Positions 55,300 through 64,000 of a stretch of 64,000 bases of DNA are shown piece by piece. Every line of letters begins with the position of its first letter. The first letter of the stretch is position 1. Source of the DNA: Acetobacter sp. (GTDB lineage Bacteria > Pseudomonadota > Alphaproteobacteria > Acetobacterales > Acetobacteraceae); assembly GCA_017474285.1 (NCBI GenBank), contig JAFVHT010000001.1, positions 1 to 64,000 of the forward strand, given 5' to 3'. The notes beneath the pieces were generated by a model that saw only the letters and a list, made by a program, of their open reading frames with translations, made no database searches and was not told the origin of the DNA. The position numbers and the translations under genes were made by a program.

Positions 55300-56295
55300 C
55301 TACTTCTTTACAAGAGAATTTGCAAATTCCCAACACCGACCAGCAGTACGGATAACACGCGCAATAAAGGGCGGTGTTGTCGGGCGTAACAAACGTGAAT
55401 CATAGCCCGCGAATCGACGAGCATCTTCGTGGAGACACAAATCCATAAAATCAGGAAGGCTGATTTGAGTGTTCGTCATAGATTTTGTGCCCGTGACGGT
55501 AAAATTGTTATCTTGTGTATGTTCCTGCCCTTTATCGTCTACGGTGCGAACAAGGCTCATACGTTCGTAAGCTAAAAATGCCCATACAGCCCAAACTTTT
55601 AGCTCAAAATAGGGGCGACGCCACCAAGGCATAACAGCGCGGTACCACGCAAGCCAATTGGCAAAAAGCAAAATATGGCGTGTTTCTTCCTGCATAATAG
55701 GCTCAAATGTATCAATAAGCTCTTGCGGAAAAAAGCCAGAACGTCTTGCGAGTTCAAACATACCAAAAGCAAAGAAACTATCAACACATTCTGAAAAACC
55801 AGTGACCATATATGCCCATTCAACATCTTTAGGCTCAATATAGGGAGGTTCTGGTGCCATAGGAATATTATAGGCGGCAACCATTTTCGCTAAGACTTCT
55901 TTATGTCGATTTTCTTCCCAAGCATTGCGGGCAATCGCATCTTTCATGTCTGGGTCTTCAACCAATTTGGCATAAGCAGCCATACGTAGGCGTGCTTTAC
56001 CTTCAGTTTGAACAGCAATATCCCAGATTGGGAGGGAAACAATTTTGTGGAGAGTCTCTGGATCAAGTTTTGGCCAGTCAATAACAGATGGCTTATAAGG
56101 GTTAAATGTTTCTCGGAACATAGCGGCAACAGCGCGTTTATGTTCATCTGACCCGGGGCGCAGAGGCCCCCGTTCTTCGCTTGTCCAGTGTCTTGCACGA
56201 TAATCAGCGTCAATGACGGCTTGCTCGTTGGGAGGCGTGGGCAAATCGTCCACACTGTCAGGAAGATGAGAATAAATATCGTTTAGAGAGCCCAT
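55300..56295 (-). CDS. Ferritin-like di-iron domain protein
   Basis: A 331-residue protein starting at ATG 56295 (MGSLNDIYSHLPD). Two iron-ligand pairs are visible in a helical bundle: WEENRHKEVLAKMV and MQEETRHILLFANWL, both of the Glu-x-x-His type, with additional acidic residues in TEGKARLRMAAY and FSECVDSFFAFG. No signal peptide. The layout resembles di-iron oxidases of the ferritin-like superfamily, common in Acetobacteraceae but without assigned reaction. A single gene with its own terminator, downstream of clpP but with about 110 bases between. Confidence 0.75.
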   Translation of the reverse strand: MGSLNDIYSHLPDSVDDLPTPPNEQAVIDADYRARHWTSEERGPLRPGSDEHKRAVAAMFRETFNPYKPSVIDWPKLDPETLHKIVSLPIWDIAVQTEGKARLRMAAYAKLVEDPDMKDAIARNAWEENRHKEVLAKMVAAYNIPMAPEPPYIEPKDVEWAYMVTGFSECVDSFFAFGMFELARRSGFFPQELIDTFEPIMQEETRHILLFANWLAWYRAVMPWWRRPYFELKVWAVWAFLAYERMSLVRTVDDKGQEHTQDNNFTVTGTKSMTNTQISLPDFMDLCLHEDARRFAGYDSRLLRPTTPPFIARVIRTAGRCWEFANSLVKK

Positions 56296-56406
56296 GTGTA
56301 ACACCTAAATCCTTAACCTAAAGAGGCAATAACGTTTAGTCAGTCTGAATATTGAGTGTAAATCTTAATCCCACATTGTGAAGAGAAAGATGATCAGAAC
56401 TAAATG

Positions 56407-57102
56407 CTACGATAAATCAGAAACGCGAGAAATGATCTTTGTCACTAAACCGTAATCAATGGCTTCTTGTGCTGACATCCAATAGTTACGATCCGTATCT
56501 TTAGCTATTTTTTCATAGCTATGACCTGTTTCTTTAGAAAAAATGCGATTAAGTCGTTCACGCATTTTGATAATTTCGCGTGCTTCAATGTCAATATCAG
56601 TTGCTGGTCCTCGTACGCCTCCCATGGGTTGGTGCAGAAGAAATCGAGTATTAGGCAAGCAGAATCGTCGATTTTTGTGTCCAGCCGCAAAAATAAGTGC
56701 ACCAGCCGAAGCAACCCAACCTGTGCCAATAATATTGATAGGCGCGACAGAATCAACAAAGCGAATCATATCGTGAATAGTATCACCACTTTCGACATGT
56801 CCACCGGGCGAGTTAATATAGACATCTATGGGTTTATCAGACTCACCGAGTAAAGCGAGGAGACGTGCTGTAACCTCACGAGCAATTTTATCGTCAATGC
56901 CGCCAAAGATTAAAACCTTACGTTGTTTGAAAAGTTTGTTATCAATGGCTTCAGGTAAGGTATTGGATTTTTTTGATTTTTCTGTGTCATCAGCCTCATC
57001 AGGTTCTTCTGGAGGCTCTGGGTTTTCATGTGCACTATGTTCTAGTTTGCTGCGTGTAAGAGAAAAATGATCTAACAGAATTGACTTTGTTTTATTTTCC
57101 AT
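56407..57102 (-). CDS. clpP: ATP-dependent Clp protease proteolytic subunit
   Basis: A 231-residue ClpP-family serine peptidase. Residues about 20-55 are an acidic, proline-rich extension ([13 protein letters not shown]) not found in canonical ClpP. The protease part shows [20 protein letters not shown], the nucleophile in [11 protein letters not shown], the histidine in FLLHQPMGG and the aspartate expected in [18 protein letters not shown]. The set Ser-His-Asp is complete. No clpX or tig nearby, so this is probably a second ClpP-like paralogue rather than the housekeeping copy. Confidence 0.85.
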   Translation of the reverse strand: MENKTKSILLDHFSLTRSKLEHSAHENPEPPEEPDEADDTEKSKKSNTLPEAIDNKLFKQRKVLIFGGIDDKIAREVTARLLALLGESDKPIDVYINSPGGHVESGDTIHDMIRFVDSVAPINIIGTGWVASAGALIFAAGHKNRRFCLPNTRFLLHQPMGGVRGPATDIDIEAREIIKMRERLNRIFSKETGHSYEKIAKDTDRNYWMSAQEAIDYGLVTKIISRVSDLS

Positions 57103-57275
57103 GTTTGTGTTCCATGTTTGTTGTTGCGATGTTACCTAGTATGACGGGTTGGCGTGTTTATTTATCCATATATCTACGAGGCGTTTGCCTGTATAGTAAA
57201 CTTGTATAGTAGACCTTATTCGTAGAGTATGATTTCTAATTTTTACGTGCATATGTAGAGAATGTCCACGAGACG

Positions 57276-58316
57276 ATGTCACAATCTTATATCAAAAGCC
57301 TATACCATTATTTATATCCTCGTAGTATAGGGCAAAGAAATTTTTCTGTTTATCATTTTATAATGTACTGTGTGCGTTATGCTGGGATAGCAGGGTGTAC
57401 GTGTATGCTAGGGGGGTGCTATCATCAAGACGTTATAGATAATACAGTAGAATGGATTCACAAAATGCAGGGGGGTGCTATTGCTATACAACGTCCTCCA
57501 CCGCCGGGCCAGTACGAGTCTTATCCCGTTATGGGACCTTTTCCGACGCAGCCGCGTGGTCTATTATCGCCTCAAGCACGCACTTTATTAACACAAAAAT
57601 TATTGCGTGATCATGCGTTAACGGATCGTACTATTGCTGTCAGTAGTAGTCTTACGCCAAATATTCCTCCTCTACCAGGAACACCGACTTCGCAGACACC
57701 TGTATTTACAGGGGCAGAAAAAGGGGGGAAAGACTCTGCTAAAACAATGCCCATAAAGTCGTCTATAAAGACACCTGTAAAAACGCTTCCGCGAGTGAAT
57801 AATTCTTCTGTGTCGACAGCGCAAGAAAAAAGTAACGATGGGAGTAAAATACATCTTCCTGTTGTGAGAGATGCAAAAGAGGGACCATTATTTGCTCAAC
57901 ATCCCCCAAAAATTCCTCAAGCGCCACCTCCTCTCCCACAAATTGCAGGTGTGGCTTTGCCGTTAGAAACAGAGACGGAGCATTTTCAATCCACTAATTA
58001 CGATTTATCTGCCATACCAGGAACATTTTTTCATTTTTTGCCTGATTCGGATCAACTTTCTCAGGGACAAGAGGGTCTTCTTAATAGGCTTGTACACAAA
58101 ACGCCTCATGGTCCTTTTTATATTCGTGGCTTTGGTCATGCTCTCTCACTTGATGCAAGGCAACAGGCAGGGGCTGTTAAGCTCGGGGTGTTACGTGCCA
58201 TTCGTTTGGCGCGTGCCCTTATAGCACGAGGTGTTCCCGCTTCTGAAATTCATGTTCGAGGCGATGCTTTTGGTACAGGAGCACGCGTTGCCATAAAACC
58301 TAATGGGACAAGTTAA
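57276..58316 (+). CDS. Lipoprotein with OmpA-like C-terminal domain
   Basis: The frame is open from 57276, but the likely start is ATG 57363, giving a signal with lipobox MLGGC. The mature protein has a long proline-rich stretch (RPPPPGQYESYPV, PPLPGTPTSQTP, PQAPPPLPQ) and ends in a domain of OmpA type: FHFLPDSDQLSQGQEGLLNRL, FYIRGFGHALS, RAIRLARALIARGVPASEI and a late arginine region. It probably anchors the outer membrane to peptidoglycan. Expected key aspartate and arginine are only partly conserved, so the call is moderate. Confidence 0.65.
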   Translation: MSQSYIKSLYHYLYPRSIGQRNFSVYHFIMYCVRYAGIAGCTCMLGGCYHQDVIDNTVEWIHKMQGGAIAIQRPPPPGQYESYPVMGPFPTQPRGLLSPQARTLLTQKLLRDHALTDRTIAVSSSLTPNIPPLPGTPTSQTPVFTGAEKGGKDSAKTMPIKSSIKTPVKTLPRVNNSSVSTAQEKSNDGSKIHLPVVRDAKEGPLFAQHPPKIPQAPPPLPQIAGVALPLETETEHFQSTNYDLSAIPGTFFHFLPDSDQLSQGQEGLLNRLVHKTPHGPFYIRGFGHALSLDARQQAGAVKLGVLRAIRLARALIARGVPASEIHVRGDAFGTGARVAIKPNGTS

Positions 58317-58521
58317 ATAAGTTTGAGAAATCAATCGCATCATAGATGAAGTGACTCTCAAAAGTTTTTAGTGTGTAAGGTAAAAGATGGGTTCAGAATA
58401 AGAACAGGTGTTATGAGGGTTTGTTGTGTTCTTTGGAGTCTTATGCTATTTTCAGAAATTTACAATAATAGAGAATACAGAGATTCCTTAATTATTTTTA
58501 TCAGAGAAAGACGAACAGCCT

Positions 58522-59739
58522 ATGACTGAAGAATTTCATCGCATCCGTCGTTTACCACCTTATGTCTTTGCCTCTGTGAACCAAGCAAAAGCGGCTGCTC
58601 GTGCCCGAGGAGAAGATATTATTGATCTGGGTATGGGGAATCCTGATAGTCCAACACCTCCTCATATTGTTGAAAAACTTGTTGAAACGGTCGCCAATCC
58701 ACGTACGCATCGTTATTCTATGAGTAAAGGGATTCCCGGGCTACGTAAGGCTGTCTCTGCGTATTATGAACGTCGTTTTCATGTAGGGCTTGATCCTGAA
58801 AAAGAAATTGTCGTGACATTAGGATCAAAAGAGGGACTCGCCAATTTAGCATCGGCAATTACAACTCCAGGTGATACGATTTTAGTACCTAACCCCTCTT
58901 ACCCGATACATCAATTTGGTTTTATTATTGCAGGGGGAAGTGTGCGATCTGTACCTGCAACGCCTGATGATGACATGTTGCGGGCTCTTTATCGGGCCGT
59001 CAAACATTCTGTTCCAAAACCAACGGTTCTGATTGTTAATTTTCCCTCTAATCCTACGGCTTATTTGGCAGATTCTGCTTTTTATAAAGAACTCGTGACT
59101 TTTGCTCGACGTGAAAATATTTGGATTCTCTCAGATTTAGCTTATGCAGAAATTTATTTTGGTGAAAAAATCCCTTCTTCTATTTTAGAAATACCTGGGG
59201 CGCGTGACATTGCCGTAGAATTTACTTCTATGTCGAAAACATATTCTATGGCAGGGTGGCGTGTAGGTTTTGCGGCAGGGAATGAACGGTTGATTGCCGC
59301 GCTGACGCGTATTAAATCTTATTTGGATTATGGAGCGTTTACGCCTATTCAAGTGGCGGCTACAGCGGCGTTGAATGGTCCTCAGGATTGTGTGGCAGAG
59401 TTACGTGCTCTTTATAAAGAGCGGCGAGATGTCCTTATTCGTGGTTTGCATGCAGCAGGGTGGGAAGTGCCTTCGCCTGAGGGGTCTATGTTTGCTTGGG
59501 CGCCTATTCCAGAACCTTTTCGTGAGATGGGAAGTGTGGCTTTTGCACGCCTATTGTTGGAAGAAGCGGGTGTCGCCGTGGCACCAGGTCTGGGATTTGG
59601 TGAATATGGGGATAGTCATGTTCGTATTGGACTTGTGGAAAACACGCATCGCCTAAGGCAAGCGCTTCGGTCTATTAGAAGCTTTTTAAGCGCACATGGT
59701 GTGTCTTCACCATCTCTTTCCTCTGATAAACCTGTTTAG
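58522..59739 (+). CDS. Class I/II aminotransferase (AlaC-like)
   Basis: A 405-residue PLP enzyme of fold type I. Landmarks are IIDLGMGNPDSPTPPHIVE, YPIHQFGF, NFPSNPTAYLAD (the usual NPTG is NPTA), SDLAYAEIYFG and the PLP lysine in FTSMSKTYSMAGWRVGFA. Family members make alanine or act as broad transaminases. It lies directly before hom with about 20 bases between, an order seen in many alphaproteobacteria, which suggests a role in amino acids of the aspartate family. Confidence 0.9.
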   Translation: MTEEFHRIRRLPPYVFASVNQAKAAARARGEDIIDLGMGNPDSPTPPHIVEKLVETVANPRTHRYSMSKGIPGLRKAVSAYYERRFHVGLDPEKEIVVTLGSKEGLANLASAITTPGDTILVPNPSYPIHQFGFIIAGGSVRSVPATPDDDMLRALYRAVKHSVPKPTVLIVNFPSNPTAYLADSAFYKELVTFARRENIWILSDLAYAEIYFGEKIPSSILEIPGARDIAVEFTSMSKTYSMAGWRVGFAAGNERLIAALTRIKSYLDYGAFTPIQVAATAALNGPQDCVAELRALYKERRDVLIRGLHAAGWEVPSPEGSMFAWAPIPEPFREMGSVAFARLLLEEAGVAVAPGLGFGEYGDSHVRIGLVENTHRLRQALRSIRSFLSAHGVSSPSLSSDKPV

Positions 59740-59759
59740 AAAAGTTGGAGCTTGAAATC

Positions 59760-61061
59760 GTGATATCTTCTCCTCTTCGTTTGGGTATTGCCGGTCTTGG
59801 TACTGTTGGCGCAGGTGTTGTTCGTCTTTTGCATGATCATGCCGATTTGTTAAAAACGCGTACAGGTCGTCTTTTACAAGTTGTTGCTGTTAGTGCACGT
59901 GATCGTACGCGTGATCGTGGTATTGATGTTACGGGGTTGACGTGGTACGACAACGCTCTTGATCTTGTAAAAGACCCTAATGTAGATGTTGTTGTAGAGC
60001 TTATTGGGGGATCTGAAGGCGTTGCACGTGCTTTAGTGGAAACAGCATTGAAGGCAGGTAAGCCTGTTGTAACAGCCAATAAGGCGTTGATTGCTCTTCA
60101 TGGTTATGAACTTGCTGCTTTAAGTGCTGATAATCGAGCACCTTTATTATTTGAAGCCGCTGTCGCAGGTGGTATTCCTGCAATTAAAACAGTACGTGAG
60201 GGGCTTGCGGCGGATCGGTTGTTGCGTATTGGCGGTATTCTTAACGGCACTTGTAACCATATCTTAACCGTCATGCGTAAGACAGGGCAGGAATTTGCGG
60301 CAGTCTTAAAAGAGGTACAAGATTTAGGGTATGCCGAAGCGGATCCATCAACTGATATTGATGGTTTAGATGCCGCACACAAATTAACTATTTTAGCGGG
60401 ACTTGCGTTTGGTTGTCCTGTTGTCTTTGATTCTGTGTACGTTGAAGGGATTCGCCATATTGCGGCACAAGATCATATTTTTGCGCAACGTCTTGGGTAT
60501 CGTATTAAATTATTGGGGATAGCTAGTAAAATCCATGTGGGGATTCAAGCCCGTGTAACGCCTTGCCTTGTGCCACAATACGCACCAATTGCACAAGTTG
60601 ATGGCGTTTTTAATGCTGTTGTTGCAGAAGGTGAATTTGTTGGTCGTATGATGATAGAAGGGCGTGGCGCAGGGGCAGGACCTACGGCGAGTGCTATTGC
60701 GGCTGATCTTGTGGATATTGCGCGCGGTCATGCTATGACATTATGGGGGGTACACTCTGAAGTACCAAAACCTGTGCGTGCCTGTTCTATTTCAACAGGG
60801 GAGTCCGCATTCTATTTGCGTTTACAAGTAGAAGATCGTCCCGGTGTTATAGCTGATATTACGGCTATTTTGCGTGATTGTGGTATCTCGTTGCAGAGTA
60901 TGTTGCAATATCCAGCAGAAAAAGAAGTTGTTTCATGTGTGCCGCTTGTTTTAGTGACCCATCGCACATCAGAAGCGGCGATGCAGACCGCTATTAACCA
61001 AATTGGAGCTTTGAGCGTTGTTGCCGATACTCCTGTTATGATTCGTATTGAAACGACCTAA
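59760..61061 (+). CDS. hom: Homoserine dehydrogenase
   Basis: Makes homoserine from aspartate semialdehyde for threonine and methionine. I start at GTG 59760, with GGAG nine bases upstream; a TTG at 59745 is also open. The 433-residue protein has the NAD site GIAGLGTVGAGVVRLL, VVTANKALIA, the catalytic GGILNGTCNHIL and GYAEADPSTDIDGLDAAHK. The C-terminal ACT domain begins LQVEDRPGVIADITAIL. Complete with its feedback domain. Confidence 0.96.
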   Translation: MISSPLRLGIAGLGTVGAGVVRLLHDHADLLKTRTGRLLQVVAVSARDRTRDRGIDVTGLTWYDNALDLVKDPNVDVVVELIGGSEGVARALVETALKAGKPVVTANKALIALHGYELAALSADNRAPLLFEAAVAGGIPAIKTVREGLAADRLLRIGGILNGTCNHILTVMRKTGQEFAAVLKEVQDLGYAEADPSTDIDGLDAAHKLTILAGLAFGCPVVFDSVYVEGIRHIAAQDHIFAQRLGYRIKLLGIASKIHVGIQARVTPCLVPQYAPIAQVDGVFNAVVAEGEFVGRMMIEGRGAGAGPTASAIAADLVDIARGHAMTLWGVHSEVPKPVRACSISTGESAFYLRLQVEDRPGVIADITAILRDCGISLQSMLQYPAEKEVVSCVPLVLVTHRTSEAAMQTAINQIGALSVVADTPVMIRIETT

Positions 61062-61096
61062 ACATTTTTTAAGAACCCATCAGGAAAGCTGTTCTC

Positions 61097-62083
61097 ATGT
61101 CTGTTTCTTCTCACTCTACTTCTTTTGTAGAAAACACTATTGCCTTTGATCTTGTTCGTGTTACAGAAGCGGCGGCTTTAGCCTCAGCCCAATGGGTTGG
61201 TCGTGGCTGTAAAAACGATGCCGATGGGGCAGCAGTAGAGGCAATGCGTAAGGCTTTTGATAATCTCGCTATTGACGGGGTGGTTGTCATTGGTGAGGGT
61301 GAAATGGATGAAGCCCCTATGCTTTATGTGGGGGAAAAAGTGGGGTGCGGCGGGGTACCCATGGATATTGCTGTTGATCCATTAGAGGGGACGACGCTTT
61401 GCGCTAAGGCCATGCCTAATGCAATTACAGTGCTAGCCCTAGCCGAGCGTGGCAAACTTTTACATGCTCCCGATATTTATATGGATAAAATTGTTGTGGG
61501 GACGGGTTTGCCAGAAGGGGTTGTTGATCTTGATGCCTCAATTGAAAACAATCTTAAAAATTTAGCACAGGCTAAAAGAAAACCCGTGCAAGATTTGGTG
61601 TTATGCACGCTTGAACGTGAACGGCATCAAGATCTTATAGCGCGGGCGCGGGCTGTTGGTGCACGCGTGCAATTACTGACGGACGGTGATGTGGCAGGTG
61701 GCATGGCAGCTAGTCTCACAACAAGTGACGTTGATATTTATGTTGGATCAGGGGGCGCGCCAGAAGGTGTTTTGACCGCTGCGGCTATACGCTGTCTTGG
61801 GGGACAAATGCAAGGACGTTTGTTGTTTGAAAATGAGATGCAACGCCAACGCGCTCAGGCGATGAATCCGGGGCAAGATCCTAGTCGTAAATTAGGGTTA
61901 CATGATATGGCGGCAGGTTCTGTGTTGTTTTCAGCAACGGGTGTAACAACGGGGGCTCTTTTACGGGGTGTGTCTTATCATAAAGGGCATTCTCAGGCTA
62001 TAACCCATTCATTAGTTATGTGTGCCTCTTCAGGGTCTCACTCAGGTATTATACGTTTTATTGAGACCTATCACCAGTGCTAA
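61097..62083 (+). CDS. glpX: Fructose-1,6-bisphosphatase class II
   Basis: Hydrolyses fructose 1,6-bisphosphate in gluconeogenesis; some relatives also act on sedoheptulose bisphosphate. The 328-residue protein has VTEAAALASAQWVGRG, IGEGEMDEAPMLYVGE, the metal site VDPLEGTTLCAKAMPNA, LTDGDVAGGMA and GSGGAPEGVLTAAA. It lies 35 bases after hom and 30 before recJ, part of a conserved plus-strand group. Confidence 0.96.
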   Translation: MSVSSHSTSFVENTIAFDLVRVTEAAALASAQWVGRGCKNDADGAAVEAMRKAFDNLAIDGVVVIGEGEMDEAPMLYVGEKVGCGGVPMDIAVDPLEGTTLCAKAMPNAITVLALAERGKLLHAPDIYMDKIVVGTGLPEGVVDLDASIENNLKNLAQAKRKPVQDLVLCTLERERHQDLIARARAVGARVQLLTDGDVAGGMAASLTTSDVDIYVGSGGAPEGVLTAAAIRCLGGQMQGRLLFENEMQRQRAQAMNPGQDPSRKLGLHDMAAGSVLFSATGVTTGALLRGVSYHKGHSQAITHSLVMCASSGSHSGIIRFIETYHQC

Positions 62084-62112
62084 GAGTAATGTTCTCAATA
62101 GAGCCTTATTAA

Positions 62113-63924
62113 GTGGACGCGACCCTTTCTCAGAATAGAGAGACCTCTGTTGTGTTGGGGGTGACCTCAAGTGTAAGTAACAGGCGTTGGGTGGTACGGG
62201 GGGCTGTGGACTATCCGCAAGCCGATCGTACAGCCGAGATATTCGCCCAACACTATGGTTTATCGCGTATGGTTGCCCGTATGATGGTGTTGCGTGGTGT
62301 TGCACCTGATCGGGCGCAAGATTACTTAGAACCTAAGTTACAAAATCTTCTGCCAGATCCCTCATGTCTTATGGATATGGACAAAGCGGCTTTGCGTATA
62401 GCACGCGCTGTGCAAAATGGGGAAATTGTTGGGGTTTTTGGTGATTATGATGTTGATGGAACGTGTGCTAGCGTAATTCTTGCCGATGTTTTGGAAAGTT
62501 TAGGCTGTACTGTTCTGACCTATATTCCCGATCGTATTGCGGAGGGGTATGGCCCTAATCGGGCAGCCCTTGAAAAGCTTATAGCACAAAGTGCCTCTTT
62601 GCTGATTTGTGTCGATTGCGGTACGGCTGCGGCAGATGTGCTAAATCCTGTGGCCAATCATGCTGATATTATTGTTATTGATCACCATAAATCGGAAGAT
62701 GGACTGCCCGCGATTACCGCGGTTGTCAACCCGAATAGACCTGAGTGCACTTCTGGCTTGTCTTCTCTTTGTGCGGCGGCTCTTACTTTTGTTACGATGG
62801 TTGCATTACGTCGTGTGCTTCGTCAGGCAGGGTGGTTTTCAACGCATTCCGAACCCGATTTAATGCGTCAATTGGATTTAGTGGCTTTGGCAACGATATG
62901 CGACGTTATGCCTTTACAAGGGCTTAATCGAGCTTTTGTGACGCAAGGTCTTAAAATCATGGCGTTACGTCATCGTTTGGGGCTTTCTGTTCTTATGGAA
63001 ACAGCGGGCATCACAAAAGCGCCTGATGCGTTTTCTTGTGGGTTTGTATTAGGACCGCGTATTAACGCCGGCGGGCGGATTGCTGAGGCAACGTTAGGGC
63101 TTGATTTGTTACGCTGTCAAGATGAGCCTTTAGCCCAACAAATCGCGTTAAAACTTGATGCTGTCAATCGACGTCGACAAAGCGTAGAAACTGCTATTTT
63201 AGAGCAGGCTATGTCCTATGCGGCAGAACAAAAGAAGGCTGGGCGAGGGGTTCTTGTACTCAGTGGTAAAGAATGGTCTATAGGGGTTGTCGGCATTGTT
63301 GCGGGGCGGATTAAAGAACATTTTAACCGTCCGACTCTTGTAGGTGCCGAACAAGATGATGGCCTCATTAAAGGATCTGGACGTTCTGTTGTAGGAGTGG
63401 ATCTCGGTAGTGCTATTATTGCCGCACGGCAAGCCGGTTTATTGAAAACAGGGGGCGGGCATGCTATGGCAGCGGGGTTTTCTTTTGAAAAAGAAAAATT
63501 AGCCGCGTTACAAGATTTTCTTGATGCTTATTGCCCTCAAGCGGCACAGCTTCCTGATACGGCGGATCTTTGTATTGATGCTGTATTGTGTGTTGCGGGG
63601 GCAACAATTGAATTTGCCCAACAAATGACAATTATGGCACCTTTTGGCGCAAGTAATCCAGAACCTCTCGTTGCTCTTTCATCGGTAACCGTTTTACGAT
63701 CTGAGAGAATAGGGCGAGAAAGTCGCACGTTACGCGTTTTTTTACAAGATGAAAATGGCGGGCGGCTAAAAACCCTTCTTTTTCGGGCTGACGAGACCCC
63801 TTTGGCTCAAATACTCGAAGACACAACACGTCCCCTTCTTCATGTAGCCGGCTATTTGCGTGCTGAAAATTGGAATGATCGTACAGATGTGACTTTTTTT
63901 ATCCAAGATGTTGCTTATGCCTAA
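62113..63924 (+). CDS. recJ: Single-stranded-DNA exonuclease RecJ
   Basis: RecJ degrades single strands 5' to 3' in recombination and mismatch repair. The 603-residue protein starts at GTG 62113. DHH-superfamily motifs are GDYDVDGTCASVI, LICVDCGTAA, VIDHHKSED, and LVALATICDVMPLQG; the DHHA1 part has GRGVLVLSGKEWSIGVVGIVAGRI and KTGGGHAMAAGFSF. The C-terminal OB-fold region follows. Complete. Confidence 0.96.
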   Translation: MDATLSQNRETSVVLGVTSSVSNRRWVVRGAVDYPQADRTAEIFAQHYGLSRMVARMMVLRGVAPDRAQDYLEPKLQNLLPDPSCLMDMDKAALRIARAVQNGEIVGVFGDYDVDGTCASVILADVLESLGCTVLTYIPDRIAEGYGPNRAALEKLIAQSASLLICVDCGTAAADVLNPVANHADIIVIDHHKSEDGLPAITAVVNPNRPECTSGLSSLCAAALTFVTMVALRRVLRQAGWFSTHSEPDLMRQLDLVALATICDVMPLQGLNRAFVTQGLKIMALRHRLGLSVLMETAGITKAPDAFSCGFVLGPRINAGGRIAEATLGLDLLRCQDEPLAQQIALKLDAVNRRRQSVETAILEQAMSYAAEQKKAGRGVLVLSGKEWSIGVVGIVAGRIKEHFNRPTLVGAEQDDGLIKGSGRSVVGVDLGSAIIAARQAGLLKTGGGHAMAAGFSFEKEKLAALQDFLDAYCPQAAQLPDTADLCIDAVLCVAGATIEFAQQMTIMAPFGASNPEPLVALSSVTVLRSERIGRESRTLRVFLQDENGGRLKTLLFRADETPLAQILEDTTRPLLHVAGYLRAENWNDRTDVTFFIQDVAYA

Positions 63925-63937
63925 AATAGGTGTAAGC

Positions 63938-64000
63938 CTATAACGACTCTTTAGTTTCTTGTGCTATCGTTTCTTGTACTTTTTCAAAGGCACGGGCTTC
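63938..64000 (-). CDS. C-terminal end of a gene running off the window
   Basis: On the minus strand the last 20 codons EARAFEKVQETIAQETKESL end at TAG 63938-63940. The frame is open to the window edge and helix-like. Convergent with recJ. Too short to name. Confidence 0.35.
   Translation of the reverse strand, partial: EARAFEKVQETIAQETKESL

Noticed and set aside
1-64000. CRISPR array, insertion sequence, prophage or integrase
   Set aside because: No spaced direct repeats, no transposase or integrase motif and no terminal inverted repeats were seen; the three tRNA genes show no flanking duplicated 3' ends.

Overview
The window looks like one contiguous piece of the chromosome of a flagellated alphaproteobacterium, most likely in or near the Acetobacteraceae. 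The pointers are FlaF, MotE-like and FlgN/FlbY-like flagellar genes after flgI, a fused transaldolase/phosphoglucose isomerase, an adrenodoxin-type ferredoxin next to two cysteine desulfurases, a MucR/Ros-family gene, and the order aminotransferase-hom-glpX-recJ. Base composition is low for that family. Short lipoproteins, an Ivy-like lysozyme inhibitor, TPR and ankyrin proteins, broken genes and long G tracts suggest a host-associated and partly eroding genome. That lifestyle is an inference; no taxonomic marker gene is present.

Layout. 0.3-3.8 kb: flagellar genes flgI, flgJ/cheL, flgN-like, motE-like and flaF, closed by a terminator. 4.1-6.8 kb: ftsK. 6.8-10.5 kb: a remnant that may once have been lolA, then a foreign-looking fused restriction-modification gene with a 13-G tract and in-frame repeats, behind its own promoter and a methylase fragment. 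10.6-16.2 kb: a minus-strand run of two cysteine desulfurases, ferredoxin, mnmA, a GST and a glycosyltransferase. 16.4-19.2 kb: a large AT-rich TPR gene. 19.3-28.5 kb: an alpha/beta hydrolase, tRNA-Val, htpG, a small lipoprotein, an ArsC-family protein, a broken locus with a 10-G tract, tag, a methyltransferase with another 10-G tract, guaA and a lipoprotein. 28.7-34.2 kb: tRNA-Arg, an Ivy-like inhibitor, a frameshifted hldD, and the tightly packed set lgt-midA-pgeF-lipoprotein. 34.4-38.1 kb, minus strand: lytic transglycosylase, CorA/ZntB transporter, hisC, ankyrin protein. 38.5-44.3 kb: transketolase, tal-pgi and rpiA, a sugar-phosphate interconversion block. 44.6-46.9 kb: two TPR proteins and a small lipoprotein. 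47.2-53.2 kb: quinone oxidoreductase, small membrane protein, YggS, Kup, HemW, DUF1489 and tRNA-Glu. 53.6-55.1 kb: an interrupted mucR-like gene and a decayed lipoprotein cluster. 55.3-57.1 kb, minus strand: a ferritin-like di-iron protein and ClpP. 57.3-63.9 kb: an OmpA-like lipoprotein, aminotransferase, hom, glpX and recJ.

Two signals stand out. First, three loci (restriction-modification gene, SAM methyltransferase, broken hypothetical) each carry a run of 10-13 G in coding sequence, and small changes in run length give immediate stop codons: a probable set of phase-variable genes. Second, at least five copies of a tiny secreted module with the pattern P-x-P-x-x-E-T-C...Y-x-x-x-H are scattered through the window, some intact as lipoproteins and others decaying. 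I do not recognise this family, and it is the best candidate here for something undescribed.
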